A stretch of 64,000 nucleotides of DNA from Massilia sp. PAMC28688. Its GTDB lineage: Bacteria > Pseudomonadota > Gammaproteobacteria > Burkholderiales > Burkholderiaceae_D. The notes beneath the pieces are model-generated. The model worked only from the letters and a program-made list of their open reading frames with translations. It had not been told where the DNA came from and made no database searches. Shown here piece by piece: positions 20,033 through 28,238 of the stretch. The DNA lies in assembly GCF_019443445.1 (NCBI RefSeq), contig NZ_CP080378.1:186001-250000 (forward strand). The letters run 5' to 3'. The translations under genes and the position numbers were made by a program. The number at the start of each line of letters is the position of its first letter. The stretch's first letter is position 1.

Positions 20033-20896
20033 TCATTGCCATTGACCATAACCGCCGGCGGCCCAGGGCGACGGCTCCGGCTGGGGCAGCCAGGCGCGCG
20101 GGTCCACGCGGTAGAACTTGAACAGTTCCTGGTACAGGGCGCCATGCTGCTCGGACAGTTGCCACGGCTTTTCAAAAAAGGTTTCGGTGGCCACGGCGAA
20201 GAACTCCGCCGGGCTGGTGGCGCCGTAATGGTCCATCACGCTGTGCTGGCGGTACAGGGCGTCGGCCTGCAGGCTGGCAAAGTCGCGCGAGAGCACGGCC
20301 GACCAGTTGCGGTAATTGTCTTCGCTGCCCAGGTAAGGCGCACCATTGTTGCTGCCCGATTCACTGTCGAGCTGGTGGGCAAATTCATGCAGGACCACAT
20401 TCTGGCCGTCGGTCCAGTCCGCTGCACCGCGCTGCACGTGGTCCCACGACAGGATCACCCGTCCGTCGCCCCAGGATTCGCCCAGCAGGTCCTGGCGCTC
20501 CTCGGTCACCACGCCCGCTTCGTCCACCTGCTTGCGCGGCACCATGAATGCGCTCGGGTACACCAGCACCGCATGCAGACCGGGATACACCCGGGTGGGC
20601 CGGTTGAGCAGCAACAGGCAGGCCTGGCCGGCAATGGCCACCCGCATCTCGTCCGTGATCTCCAGTCCCGCGCAGCCGACAAATTTTTTTTCGTGCAGAA
20701 ATTGCTGTATCAAGCCGTGCAGCTGATGCTGGAGATCACCGGACATCTGCTGGTAAATCGGCATGGTGCGCAGCAGCGTCGCGCGCCACGCAGCCGGCAG
20801 GGGACGGGCACGCACGCGCTTCACGCGCCAGCCCGGCAAGATGAACGCGAGCGCAATGCCCGCGCTTGCCACGGCAATCAAGAGCAGCACATCCAT
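20033..20896 (-). CDS. M90 family zinc peptidase (MtfA-like)
   Basis: 287 residues. One N-terminal membrane segment (residues ~3-21) is followed by the M90 domain: zinc motif HEFAHQLD and the typical Asp-rich segment around it (NVVLHEFAH, NGAPYLGSEDNYRNW, SPAEFFAVATETFFEKP). E. coli MtfA is a cytosolic zinc aminopeptidase that binds the regulator Mlc; this longer version carries a membrane anchor, as is usual in betaproteobacteria. Its ATG directly abuts the TGA of the upstream LLM-class oxidoreductase (no gap), so translation is coupled. Confidence 0.88.
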   Translation of the reverse strand: MDVLLLIAVASAGIALAFILPGWRVKRVRARPLPAAWRATLLRTMPIYQQMSGDLQHQLHGLIQQFLHEKKFVGCAGLEITDEMRVAIAGQACLLLLNRPTRVYPGLHAVLVYPSAFMVPRKQVDEAGVVTEERQDLLGESWGDGRVILSWDHVQRGAADWTDGQNVVLHEFAHQLDSESGSNNGAPYLGSEDNYRNWSAVLSRDFASLQADALYRQHSVMDHYGATSPAEFFAVATETFFEKPWQLSEQHGALYQELFKFYRVDPRAWLPQPEPSPWAAGGYGQWQ

Positions 20897-21910
20897 TCAG
20901 GCTTCCTGCTGAAGATGGAATTCCCGGGCGAGCAGGCGGTAGGAATGCAGCCGCACCTGCGGATCGTGGGCCCAGGTATTGACGACAATATGGTCGAGAC
21001 CGAGACTTGCCGCCAGTGCCCGGATCTGCGCGGCCACTTCCGGCCCGGTGCCCACCAGGGCATTGACGCGCAGCTGGTCTATGCGAGCCTGTTCGGCGGG
21101 GGAAAACGCATATGCGGCCGCTTCGTCCGGCGCCACCAGCGGACCGAGCAGGCCCTGCTCGAAGCGCACGCGCCAGTGTTCGCGCGTCATCAGCTGGCGC
21201 TCCGCCTCGGCCGTGCTGTCGGCGGCCAGCGCCCACACGCAGATGGTGGGACGCGCGCTGGGGAAGCGCTCGCTGGGGCGGTAATTCTGCCGGTACAGGT
21301 CGAGCGCCTGCTCCACGCCCAGGCCATCACTGAAGAAATAGGCAAAGGCATACGGCAATCCCAGGTGGGCAGCGAGCTGGGCCCCGTACCCGGAACTGCC
21401 GAGAATCCACATTTCCGGACTGGTCGGCCCTTGCGGCTGGGCCGTGATGGCACGGTAGGGATGGCCTTCGGGCAAGCGCTCGCCATCGAGCCAGCGCTGC
21501 AGGTCCGCGATCTGGCGCGGGAAATCATCGGCCGAGGGGCTGGCATGGGGATTGAGGGCGCGCGCTGTCAGGCGGTCGGACCCGGGCGCGCGGCCCAGGC
21601 CGAGGTCGATGCGCCCCGGCGCGATGGCTTCGAGCACGCGGAACTGCTCGGCCACCTTGAGCGCCGCATAATGGGGCAGCATGATGCCGGCACTGCCCAC
21701 CCGGATCCGGCGCGTGGTGGCCGCCACGGCCGCCATCAGCACTTCCGGCGCGCTGCCCACGATGCTGCTGCTGTTGTGGTGCTCGGAGAGCCAGTAGCGT
21801 TCGTAGCCGAGGCGGTCGCACGCGCGCGCCAGCGCCAGCGAGGCGGTGATGGCATCGGCCGGGGTGCTGCCCTTGGCGGCGGGCGACTGGTCGAGGACGG
21901 ACAGTTTCAT
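20897..21910 (-). CDS. LLM class flavin-dependent oxidoreductase
   Basis: 337 residues of the bacterial luciferase-like monooxygenase family. Typical segments: SVLDQSPAAKGSTPADAI at the start, YWLSEHHNSSSIVGSAPEV, IRVGSAGIMLPHYAALKVAE, LEAIAPGRIDLGLGRAPGSD and MWILGSSGYGAQLAAHLGLP. These TIM-barrel enzymes use reduced FMN or F420; in proteobacteria FMN is expected. The substrate is unknown. It is the second gene of an apparent operon: peroxiredoxin-glutaredoxin fusion, this gene, then MtfA-like peptidase. Confidence 0.9.
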   Translation of the reverse strand: MKLSVLDQSPAAKGSTPADAITASLALARACDRLGYERYWLSEHHNSSSIVGSAPEVLMAAVAATTRRIRVGSAGIMLPHYAALKVAEQFRVLEAIAPGRIDLGLGRAPGSDRLTARALNPHASPSADDFPRQIADLQRWLDGERLPEGHPYRAITAQPQGPTSPEMWILGSSGYGAQLAAHLGLPYAFAYFFSDGLGVEQALDLYRQNYRPSERFPSARPTICVWALAADSTAEAERQLMTREHWRVRFEQGLLGPLVAPDEAAAYAFSPAEQARIDQLRVNALVGTGPEVAAQIRALAASLGLDHIVVNTWAHDPQVRLHSYRLLAREFHLQQEA

Positions 21911-21919
21911 GACGGCCGA

Positions 21920-22675
21920 TCAGGGGTTCTGGCGCGCCGTCTTGAACCAGTTCTCCAGGGCGTCTGCATTGCCGATCAGCTTGCCGCCCATGAAGACCTG
22001 GGGCCAGGTCGATTCGCCCGAGACGGCGCGCAGCACGCTGGAATTGATTTTCTGATCCTGGGAAATTTCAGTGAACTTGATATCGTGCGACTTGAGCGCT
22101 TCCTTGGCGCGCGCGCAATGCGGGCAGCCAGGCTTGGAAAACACGACCACAGGTTCGGGAATCTCGGCGGCAGGATTGATATGGCGCAGCATGGTTTCAG
22201 CATCCGACACTTCAAACGGATCGCCGTCTTTTTCAGGCTCGATGAACGCCTTTTCGATAATCCCATCCTTGACCAGCATGGAATAGCGCCACGAGCGCAT
22301 GCCAAAGCCCAGGTTGCGCTTGTCCACCAGCATGCCCATGCCCTCGCTGAAGTCGCCATTGCCGTCAGGGATGACGGTAATGTTCTCTGCATCCTGGCCA
22401 TGCTTCCACTCGTTCATGACAAAGGCGTCGTTGACGGCCATGCAAATGATGTCGTCGACCCCGTTTTGGCGGAAGACAGGCGCCAATTCGTTATAGCGGG
22501 GCAAGTGCGTGGACGAGCATGTCGGCGTGTAGGCGCCGGGAAGGGAAAACACGACGACGGTCTTGCCCTTGAACAGATCGTCAGTGGTGATGTCCTGCCA
22601 CTGGTTGTCCGGGCGGGCCTTGAACGTCACCTTGGGTACGGGTTTGCCTTCCAGCGATTCAGGGGTCGGTAGCAT
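21920..22675 (-). CDS. peroxiredoxin-glutaredoxin fusion (hybrid Prx5/Grx)
   Basis: 251 residues from ATG 22675 with GAAAGGAA upstream. Residues ~1-165 are a Prx5-type peroxiredoxin with the peroxidatic Cys in LPGAYTPTCSSTHLP; residues ~175-251 are glutaredoxin with active site GCPHC and the glutathione-binding TWPQVFMGGKLIG. The fused enzyme reduces hydrogen and alkyl peroxides with glutathione and needs no separate thiol reductase. It starts an operon with the LLM oxidoreductase ten bases downstream. No OxyR-type site was recognised in the short upstream region. Confidence 0.93.
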   Translation of the reverse strand: MLPTPESLEGKPVPKVTFKARPDNQWQDITTDDLFKGKTVVVFSLPGAYTPTCSSTHLPRYNELAPVFRQNGVDDIICMAVNDAFVMNEWKHGQDAENITVIPDGNGDFSEGMGMLVDKRNLGFGMRSWRYSMLVKDGIIEKAFIEPEKDGDPFEVSDAETMLRHINPAAEIPEPVVVFSKPGCPHCARAKEALKSHDIKFTEISQDQKINSSVLRAVSGESTWPQVFMGGKLIGNADALENWFKTARQNP

Positions 22676-22805
22676 GACGGTATTCCTTTCGATATAGGGG
22701 GCGGGAGTGCGCCCGGCTTGCCATTCATGCACAAGTGGGGCCCCGCAACAGGATTTCAATCACCTTGCAAGGCTTGCCTGCAAGATATTTGCAGCCACAA
22801 TGGCG

Positions 22806-22829
22806 AAAGCCCGGACCAGCCGGGCTTTT
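22806..22829 (-). terminator. terminator downstream of winged-helix gene
   Basis: Stem AAAGCCCGG / CCGGGCTTT with a five-base loop, T-rich on both sides. It lies between the stop of the gene at 22865 and the promoter of the peroxiredoxin gene. Confidence 0.6.
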
Positions 22830-22864
22830 ACGACAGGGAAGGCATCCGGCCGGATGCCCTGCCA

Positions 22865-23479
22865 TCAGGACTGCTGTTCCTTGTTGGCCGAAGGCGCGGC
22901 GCCAAACAGGGCGGCGACCAGCGGATCGCGGGTGACCGGGCTGCGGTTGACGCGAATGGCATAGTGGGTGTCATCGGCCAGGATATGGAAGTGACGGCCG
23001 GTGCCTGCCATGCTTTGCTCGCGCAGGCCTGGACGCTCCTTGCGCGGGGCGGCACCTTCACGCTTCGGCTGCACAATGGCTGCCAGGAATGCCTTGACGC
23101 GCTCAGGGTCGGGCGAAATCTGGTACACGGCCTTGCCCAGGTAGGTGGCGGTGCCTTCAATATAGCGCGCCAGTTCGATAACGCCGGCTTCGCGCAGGTC
23201 ACGGATGTACTTGCGTGCGCCGGAAGGCGAGAATTTCAGGAACCATGCGATCTCGTCGGCCAGCATTTCGTGGGTGGACAGTTCGCCAATCAGTTTTTGC
23301 ATGTTCTCGATACGACGCTGCGTGGCCGAGGTGGAGCGCACACGCTCGATGGGTGCCATCGAGATGGGTGGGCGTTCCGCTGGCTGTGGCGCGACGCGTT
23401 CGATGAGGGAAGAATTTGCGGTGTGAACTGCCGTCAGATCGCCTTGTGCCACGTTACGCTGGTTGTTTGATGCATGCAT
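22865..23479 (-). CDS. winged-helix DNA-binding protein, unknown regulator
   Basis: 204 residues from ATG 23479, chosen because GGAG lies eight bases upstream; an ATG ten codons earlier (23509) has no ribosome site. The central part looks like a winged helix (ADEIAWFLKFSPSGARKYIR, DLREAGVIELARYIEG), the C-terminal part is basic and includes REGAAPRKERPGLREQS and a His-rich strand. It lacks a signal peptide and looks cytosolic, so DNA binding is likely. I do not recognise a named family. It is divergent from a collagen-like lipoprotein gene, whose promoter region it shares. Confidence 0.65.
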   Translation of the reverse strand: MHASNNQRNVAQGDLTAVHTANSSLIERVAPQPAERPPISMAPIERVRSTSATQRRIENMQKLIGELSTHEMLADEIAWFLKFSPSGARKYIRDLREAGVIELARYIEGTATYLGKAVYQISPDPERVKAFLAAIVQPKREGAAPRKERPGLREQSMAGTGRHFHILADDTHYAIRVNRSPVTRDPLVAALFGAAPSANKEQQS

Positions 23480-23825
23480 GTTGAGTACTCCGTCAGAGAA
23501 GATAGTCATTGGACCGGTCCCGGCTCGTATCGTTTGACAGCCTGACAACACAAGGGTTCCGTCCTTCTTGGGAGCATATTGCCTGCGCCAGATCAACAGT
23601 TCTGTGCGCCATCGAACGTTCGAGCACAATTTACTTCCGCCCGTCATCTTTTTTAAGATTTGCAAAATCGCCACAGCAGATCGCTGCAATGTGCGTTGAC
23701 GTACAGATGAGGGTGACGGGAGTACGTACTCTGGCCCTGTTCGCGCGATAGTGCGTGTGCAACGAAAAATCGAAGTCCAGTCCGCCTGCCATATGGCATG
23801 TGACACTTTATAAAAGGAAACCACC
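23480..23825. other. 346-bp divergent intergenic region with several palindromes
   Basis: It holds a perfect 10-bp palindrome GGACCGGTCC at 23511-23520 just upstream of the winged-helix gene, the GTGCGTTGACGTAC site at 23691-23704, a perfect 12-bp palindrome GAGTACGTACTC at 23720-23731 overlapping the -10 hexamer, and an AT-rich block CACTTTATAAAAGG (23805-23818) just before the lipoprotein start. Confidence 0.6.
23691..23732 (+). promoter_or_regulatory. promoter with GTRCG-N4-CGYAC site, collagen-like lipoprotein
   Basis: Palindrome GTGCGTTGACGTAC (23691-23704), exactly 22 bases, then -10-like TACTCT (23727-23732). The expected leader is about 87 bases. The same hexamer and nearly the same 14-mer stand before the BON lipoprotein at 37082. 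Confidence 0.7.
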
Positions 23826-24095
23826 ATGAAAATGACCACCCTCTGTGCCGCACTGCTGGCTGTCGCCACTCTGTCCGCCTGCGAAAAAACCACCGTCAAC
23901 CCAGCACCAACCGTCGTGACCCCGGCCGTTGAAGTGCCAGTTGCTGCCCCGGCGCCCGTCGAAGTACCCGTACCGGTACCAGGCCCTGCCGGTGAGCCAG
24001 GCGCTCCCGGCGCCACCGGTGCACCTGGCACCCCAGGCGAGCCAGGCAAGGATGGCGACACCGTCATCGTTGTGCCAGAAAACAAGCCTAACTAA
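23826..24095 (+). CDS. small lipoprotein with collagen-like tail
   Basis: 89 residues. Signal peptide with lipobox TLSAC gives a lipid-anchored protein of about 70 residues. The mature part is a Pro/Val-rich stalk followed by a short collagen-like run of Gly-X-Y triplets (GPAGEPGAPGATGAPG, then TPGEPGKDG) and an acidic/valine end. The eight-triplet run is too short for a stable triple helix on its own; it may be a spacer. AAAGG lies ten bases upstream and a terminator follows. The upstream site places it in the inferred Crp/Fnr regulon. Confidence 0.82.
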   Translation: MKMTTLCAALLAVATLSACEKTTVNPAPTVVTPAVEVPVAAPAPVEVPVPVPGPAGEPGAPGATGAPGTPGEPGKDGDTVIVVPENKPN

Positions 24096-24116
24096 GACTC
24101 CGGTCTAGTTCCCAGG

Positions 24117-24150
24117 CGCCGCCGCCTCCTTCGGGACGCGGCGGCGTTTT
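24117..24150 (+). terminator. Rho-independent terminator of the collagen-like lipoprotein gene
   Basis: Nine-base GC stem CGCCGCCGC / GCGGCGGCG with a 12-base loop and a T4 tail, 22 bases after the stop. Confidence 0.85.
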
Positions 24151-24252
24151 GCTTTCCGCAGCGTTTTACACGATTTTTGCCTCAGCCCGCAGGCCACGCT
24201 GAACTCATCCCGTCCTCCCCCAGTCGAACAGGGCACGCAATTGCGATGTCGC

Positions 24253-24259
24253 CTACACT
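24253..24259 (+). promoter_or_regulatory. sigma-S-like -10 element CTACACT of the OmpA-like gene
   Basis: CTACACT followed by T-rich sequence, 25 bases before the GTG start. No recognisable -35 and no GTRCG palindrome upstream. Confidence 0.45.
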
Positions 24260-24284
24260 TTTTGACAACAATAGGGGAGTTTTC

Positions 24285-25319
24285 GTGAAAAAAATCCATC
24301 AGACCGTCAGCGCCGTCGTCCTGTCCTGTTGCCTCGCCTCAGCCCTTGCACAGGACATGGTCAATCCCTCCTGGTATTTACAGCCCCATGTGAGCGTGGC
24401 CCGCCCAGACCCCGACTTCGGCGTGGACGAACGCGACTACGGCGCGGGGATGCGACTTGGCAAACCCGTGCATCAGCACTGGGATATGCAGGTCGCTCTG
24501 AGCCAGCTGCGCGCCGAGGATGCAGGGCGCCGCTACCACCAGACCCTGCTCGAACTGGACGCCCTGCTGCTGGTCTCGCGCGGGCATTTCCGCCCTTTCC
24601 TCCTGTTCGGCCTTGGCGCCCAGCGCGACAAGGTGGAAAACCCGCTGCGCAGCGTGGGCCGCAATTCACCGTTTGCCACTGCGGGGCTGGGGTTCCAGTG
24701 GGCCATGGGTGATCGCTGGTCCATGCAAGCAGACTTGCGTACCGTGCGCGGCTGGCTGCGCGACGAAGAACTGTTCGGCATGAGCCGCAGCAATAATAAA
24801 TACTTGTCCTTCGGCCTCAACTACGCACTCAGTCCCCCGCCGGCACCGCCGGCGCCGCCCCAGCCTGCTCCGGCCCCGTTGCCCGCCGCCCCCGTGGCGG
24901 AGACGCCACCACCACCGCCCCCACCGGCACCGCCGCGCTTTGAAAAAGTCACCTTGTCGGCCACCGAGTTGTTTGCGTTTGACAGCGCCAGCCTGTCCCT
25001 GCCCCAGCCGCGCCTCGATGCCATTGCCGCGGCGCTGCAGGCAGACCCCGGCATTACCGACGTCGACATCATCGGTTACGCCGACCGCCTCGGCTCTGCC
25101 GACTACAATCTGCGCCTGTCCGAGCGGCGCGCCAACGCCGTGCGTGCCTACCTGATCGGCAGGGGCGTCGACGGCGGCCGCCTCCAGGCTCACGGGCGGG
25201 GCGAGGCCAATCCTGTCGTCATCTGCGACAACAAAAACCGGCAAGAACTCATTCAGTGTTTGGAACCGAACCGACGGGTGGAGGTCGAGCAGATTACAGT
25301 GGAGCGTCGCGTGCCCTAG
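24285..25319 (+). CDS. OmpA family outer-membrane protein
   Basis: 344 residues from GTG 24285, supported by GGGGAG six bases upstream and by a signal peptide directly after it (VKKIHQTVSAVVLSCCLAS, cleavage after ALA). Residues ~25-185 should form an eight-strand barrel (SWYLQPHVSVARPDPDFG, PFATAGLGFQWAMGDRWS). A proline-rich linker follows, then an OmpA peptidoglycan-binding domain (IDIGYADRLGS-type segment, YNLRLSERRANAVRAYL, with the conserved Asp and Arg that hold diaminopimelate). It links outer membrane and cell wall. Two Cys residues near the C-terminus (ICDNKN, IQCLEPNRR) likely form a disulfide, as in OmpA. Confidence 0.9.
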   Translation: MKKIHQTVSAVVLSCCLASALAQDMVNPSWYLQPHVSVARPDPDFGVDERDYGAGMRLGKPVHQHWDMQVALSQLRAEDAGRRYHQTLLELDALLLVSRGHFRPFLLFGLGAQRDKVENPLRSVGRNSPFATAGLGFQWAMGDRWSMQADLRTVRGWLRDEELFGMSRSNNKYLSFGLNYALSPPPAPPAPPQPAPAPLPAAPVAETPPPPPPPAPPRFEKVTLSATELFAFDSASLSLPQPRLDAIAAALQADPGITDVDIIGYADRLGSADYNLRLSERRANAVRAYLIGRGVDGGRLQAHGRGEANPVVICDNKNRQELIQCLEPNRRVEVEQITVERRVP

Positions 25320-25387
25320 CACGCCGTCCGCTGCCGGGCCTTGCGGGTACGGGGCCGGATGCCTTCCACTACCGAGGAGAACTACCT

Positions 25388-26308
25388 ATGCTGCAGATCA
25401 CGGACTGGCGCCCCTATTCCAAGCAGTTGTTCAATGTAATGAAGTGCGCGCTGGACCAGTGGTTCGTCCACCGCGCCTCAAGCAAGGGGGCTGCCCTGGC
25501 CTTTTACACGGCGTTCTCGATCGCCCCCATCCTGGTGCTCGTCATCGCCGTGGCGGGATTTTTCTGGGGCGCCGAGGCTGCCCAGGGACAATTGCTCGCC
25601 CAGTTGCGCGACCTCATGGGTCCGCAGGGGGCGGAAGCGGTGCAGCTGGTCCTGGCCGGCGCCCGGGACCAGGAAAGCGGAATCTTAGCCACCGTCATTG
25701 CCACCGTGCTGCTGCTGGTGGGCGCCACCACCGTGTTCGCCGAGCTCAAGGACAGCCTGGATGAAATCTGGAATGTGCCGCCACCGAAAGGGGCGACCTG
25801 GTGGGTAGTGCTGCGCACCCGCCTGCTCTCGTTCGGCCTCATCCTCGTACTGGCCTTTCTGCTGATGGTCTCCCTCGTCGTCAGCGCGGCCCTGGCCGTG
25901 GTGGAAGGCTATGTCAGCGGCATGTGGCAAGATGCCGCAGTGCTGCTCGGCTGGCTGGCCTGGCTGATCAGTTTTCTCGTCATTGCCGTGCTGTTCGGCG
26001 TCATTTTCAAGCTGCTGCCGCGCATCAAGCTATCCTGGCACGATGTGACCATCGGTGCGCTGGGCACGGCGGCCATGTTTATTCTGGGCAAGGGCTTGAT
26101 TGGCCTGTACATTGGCAACAGCGGTGTGGCGAGCAGCTTCGGCGCGGCCGGTTCCGTCATTGCCATGCTGCTGTGGGTGTACTACTCGTCCCTGGTGTTC
26201 TTTTTCGGTGCAGAATTTGCCCGTCAATATGCCCTGCAGCTGGGCAGCCTGCGCAACAAGCCTGACGAAGTGACGGGCGCCGCCAAGGTGACCAAGCTGC
26301 GGCAATAG
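25388..26308 (+). CDS. YihY/BrkB family inner-membrane protein
   Basis: 306 residues from ATG 25388, preceded by CGAGGAGA. It has about six membrane helices (for example AFSIAPILVLVIAVAGFF, GILATVIATVLLLVGAT, LILVLAFLLMVSLVVSAAL) and the family motif SSKGAALAFYTAFSIAPIL plus ELKDSLDEIWNVPP in a cytosolic loop. The family was once called ribonuclease BN by mistake; its real role is unknown. A GC-rich hairpin (26316-26342) without T-tail follows the gene. It starts 69 bases after the OmpA gene and may be cotranscribed. Confidence 0.9.
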   Translation: MLQITDWRPYSKQLFNVMKCALDQWFVHRASSKGAALAFYTAFSIAPILVLVIAVAGFFWGAEAAQGQLLAQLRDLMGPQGAEAVQLVLAGARDQESGILATVIATVLLLVGATTVFAELKDSLDEIWNVPPPKGATWWVVLRTRLLSFGLILVLAFLLMVSLVVSAALAVVEGYVSGMWQDAAVLLGWLAWLISFLVIAVLFGVIFKLLPRIKLSWHDVTIGALGTAAMFILGKGLIGLYIGNSGVASSFGAAGSVIAMLLWVYYSSLVFFFGAEFARQYALQLGSLRNKPDEVTGAAKVTKLRQ

Positions 26309-26498
26309 AGATGCCGGGCGCGCGCCAGTGCGGGGCGCGCCCGCGCGGGCAAGGCATGCAAGCATTGGACTGCTGGGAGCTGGCGAGTCCTCTGCGGCAC
26401 GTATTTGCTGTACGCATGTGCCGCACGCATCTGCCGCACCGGGTACCGGCGGGCGTCTTGCTGGCAGCGCCTCGGCCGCACGTCCCGCAATGTCGCGC

Positions 26499-27731
26499 TT
26501 ATTCGCCCAGCAGTTCGGCCACCACTTCCAGCCCTTCGACGCGTTCGGCAACCACCTTGATCATCACCACGATCGGTACACCGAGCAACAAGCCCCACAC
26601 CCCCCACAACCAGCCCCAGAACAGCAGGCTGACAAACACGGCCGCCGCATTCATCTTGGCGATGCGCCCCGTCATCCAGGTGGCAATGAAGGTGCCGACG
26701 AGGGTGGCAATGGCCAGCGAACTGCCGGTGACGAGCAGCACCATCTTGAGCGACTCGAACTGCATGAAGGCGGCAAGGCCGGTGGCCGTGGTGATGAGAA
26801 GCGGCCCAAAATACGGCATGATGTGCAACAGCCCCGCCACAATGGCCCAGGCACCGGCATTTTCCAGCCCGATATAGCGCAGCGCGATCCACATCATCAC
26901 GCCCAGCAGCACATTGGTCACCAGCAGCATGAACATATAGGCCTGGATGGACGTATTGATGTCGTCCAGGATGTGCACCGTGACTTTCTTGCGGCTCAGT
27001 GAAGGGCCGGTCAGCTTGACCAGCTTGCGCTTGAAGGTATCGCCCGCCAGCAGCAGAAAGAAGACGAGAAAGACCACCATGGTGGCCTGGGTGACGAAGC
27101 CGATCAGGCTCATGGAGCCTGCCAGTACCCAGTCCATCACCTTGAAGCTGCTGCCGCCGCCGGCCACGGGCGTGACTTCCTTGCGGGACGGGGATTTCTT
27201 GTCATCGATGCCGGCGCTGGCCGTGGCCTGCTCGATCTGGTTGGCGGCCGCCTGGACCTGGGCAATGGTGCTGGGGGTGCCATTATTGGTGTCGCGCATC
27301 AGCTTGGTCACCTTCTGGGTGATGCGCGGCAAGTCGTCGATGATATTGAAAAATTCACCCTGTACCCGGTGCAGCACGCCCGCCATCACGCCCAGCAAGG
27401 CGACGGTGACAAACAAGGTCCCCACCGCCCGGTGGATTTTGATTTTTTCCAGCCAGCTCACCACCGGATTGAGGGTATAGGCAATCAGAATTCCCAGCAG
27501 CAGCGGCACCAGGAATTCCTGGGCCCACTGCAGGGACCAGATGAAGGCGATGGTGGCGATGCTGCCCAGCGCCAGGCCGCGTGCATTGACATGAACCGGA
27601 AAGCGCGTGCCGGTGCCGCCATCGGTACTGTCCGGACCATCAACGGGGGCTGGGGTAAACACGGGCGGCTCCTCCACCTTCACGGAGGCAGGAGTGGGGG
27701 GCGCGGGAGTCTGGCTGTCTGCGAGCTGCAT
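26499..27731 (-). CDS. AI-2E family transporter (PerM-like)
   Basis: 410 residues from ATG 27731; a Thr/Pro-rich cytosolic N-terminus, then about eight membrane helices (ALGSIATIAFIWSLQW, VPLLLGILIAYTLNPVVSWL, AVGTLFVTVALLGVMAG and others) with a soluble insert at ~130-210. The C-terminal GLLLGVPIVVMIKVVAE is typical. Members export autoinducer-2 or act as ion-coupled antiporters; the substrate here is unknown. Start choice is uncertain: no ribosome site is clear, and the upstream region carries the terminator of the BON gene (27766-27788), leaving little room for a promoter. Confidence 0.87.
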   Translation of the reverse strand: MQLADSQTPAPPTPASVKVEEPPVFTPAPVDGPDSTDGGTGTRFPVHVNARGLALGSIATIAFIWSLQWAQEFLVPLLLGILIAYTLNPVVSWLEKIKIHRAVGTLFVTVALLGVMAGVLHRVQGEFFNIIDDLPRITQKVTKLMRDTNNGTPSTIAQVQAAANQIEQATASAGIDDKKSPSRKEVTPVAGGGSSFKVMDWVLAGSMSLIGFVTQATMVVFLVFFLLLAGDTFKRKLVKLTGPSLSRKKVTVHILDDINTSIQAYMFMLLVTNVLLGVMMWIALRYIGLENAGAWAIVAGLLHIMPYFGPLLITTATGLAAFMQFESLKMVLLVTGSSLAIATLVGTFIATWMTGRIAKMNAAAVFVSLLFWGWLWGVWGLLLGVPIVVMIKVVAERVEGLEVVAELLGE

Positions 27732-27765
27732 GATGTCATTCAAAAAAGAGGAACCGGCCGCGCGC

Positions 27766-27788
27766 AAAAAACCGGCCGCTGGGGCCGG
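27766..27788 (-). terminator. Rho-independent terminator of the BON lipoprotein gene
   Basis: On the minus strand CCGGCC / GGCCGG with a five-base loop and a T6 tail, 25 bases after the stop of the gene at 27814. Confidence 0.85.
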
Positions 27789-27813
27789 CGCAGGTCATCG
27801 CGGCAGTGGCGGC

Positions 27814-28125
27814 TTACTTGACCCGAACGTCGTTCTTGACCGATGTTACACCCTTCACGCCCTGGGCGATCCGGGCTGCCTTGGCGGCATCGCCCGGATC
27901 GGTTACAAAGCCCGACAGCTGGACGTCACCCTTGTAGGTTTCCACATTGATTTCCGATGCCTTCAGCGTCGGCTCGTTAAAAATGGACGCCTTTACCTTG
28001 GCGGTGATCACGGTGTCGTCGAGGTACTGGCCGGCCCCGACCCCGCCTCCGGTAGAGGCGCAGCCCGACAGGGCAAGCAGGGAAGCGGCGAACACGGCGG
28101 TGGCGAGGCGGTGGGCAATGGTCAT
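27814..28125 (-). CDS. BON-domain lipoprotein
   Basis: 103 residues from ATG 28125 with GGAG eight bases upstream. Signal peptide with lipobox LALSGC, then one BON domain (YLDDTVITAKVKASIF, INVETYKGDVQLSGFV, VTSVKNDVRVK). BON domains bind phospholipid surfaces and help keep the envelope intact under osmotic or detergent stress (OsmY, DolP). It is clearly paralogous to the BON lipoprotein at 37082 (same INVETYKG-VQLSGFV core). A degenerate palindromic site lies upstream at 28208-28221, consistent with the same regulon. Confidence 0.9.
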   Translation of the reverse strand: MTIAHRLATAVFAASLLALSGCASTGGGVGAGQYLDDTVITAKVKASIFNEPTLKASEINVETYKGDVQLSGFVTDPGDAAKAARIAQGVKGVTSVKNDVRVK

Positions 28126-28179
28126 GATGGGCTCCAAAATCAAGGTCAGGAAATGCCCGCAAGCGGCGGGCGTGGTTAA

Positions 28180-28221
28180 GTTAGCAAACAGCACTGCGCT
28201 TTTTACTGTGCGCCGGCGCTG
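28180..28221 (-). promoter_or_regulatory. promoter with degenerate GTRCG-N4-CGYAC site, BON lipoprotein 27814
   Basis: On the minus strand CAGCGCCGGCGCAC (28221-28208), one half degenerate, is followed after 22 bases by GCTAAC (28185-28180) as the -10. The fixed spacing is the main support. Confidence 0.5.
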
Positions 28222-28238
28222 CCGTCAATCAAAGCTGT

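Noticed and set aside
19982..22672. 896-codon open frame on the plus strand
   Set aside because: It lies opposite three clear minus-strand genes (MtfA-like, LLM oxidoreductase, peroxiredoxin-glutaredoxin). High GC makes such antisense frames common.
26316..26342. GC-rich hairpin GGGCGCGC / GCGCGCCC after the BrkB-like gene
   Set aside because: No T-run follows on either strand, so I do not call it a terminator.
26408..26424. GTACG...CGCAC near the 3' end of the AI-2E transporter gene
   Set aside because: The spacer is seven bases instead of four and no promoter faces a gene start, so it does not fit the regulon site.
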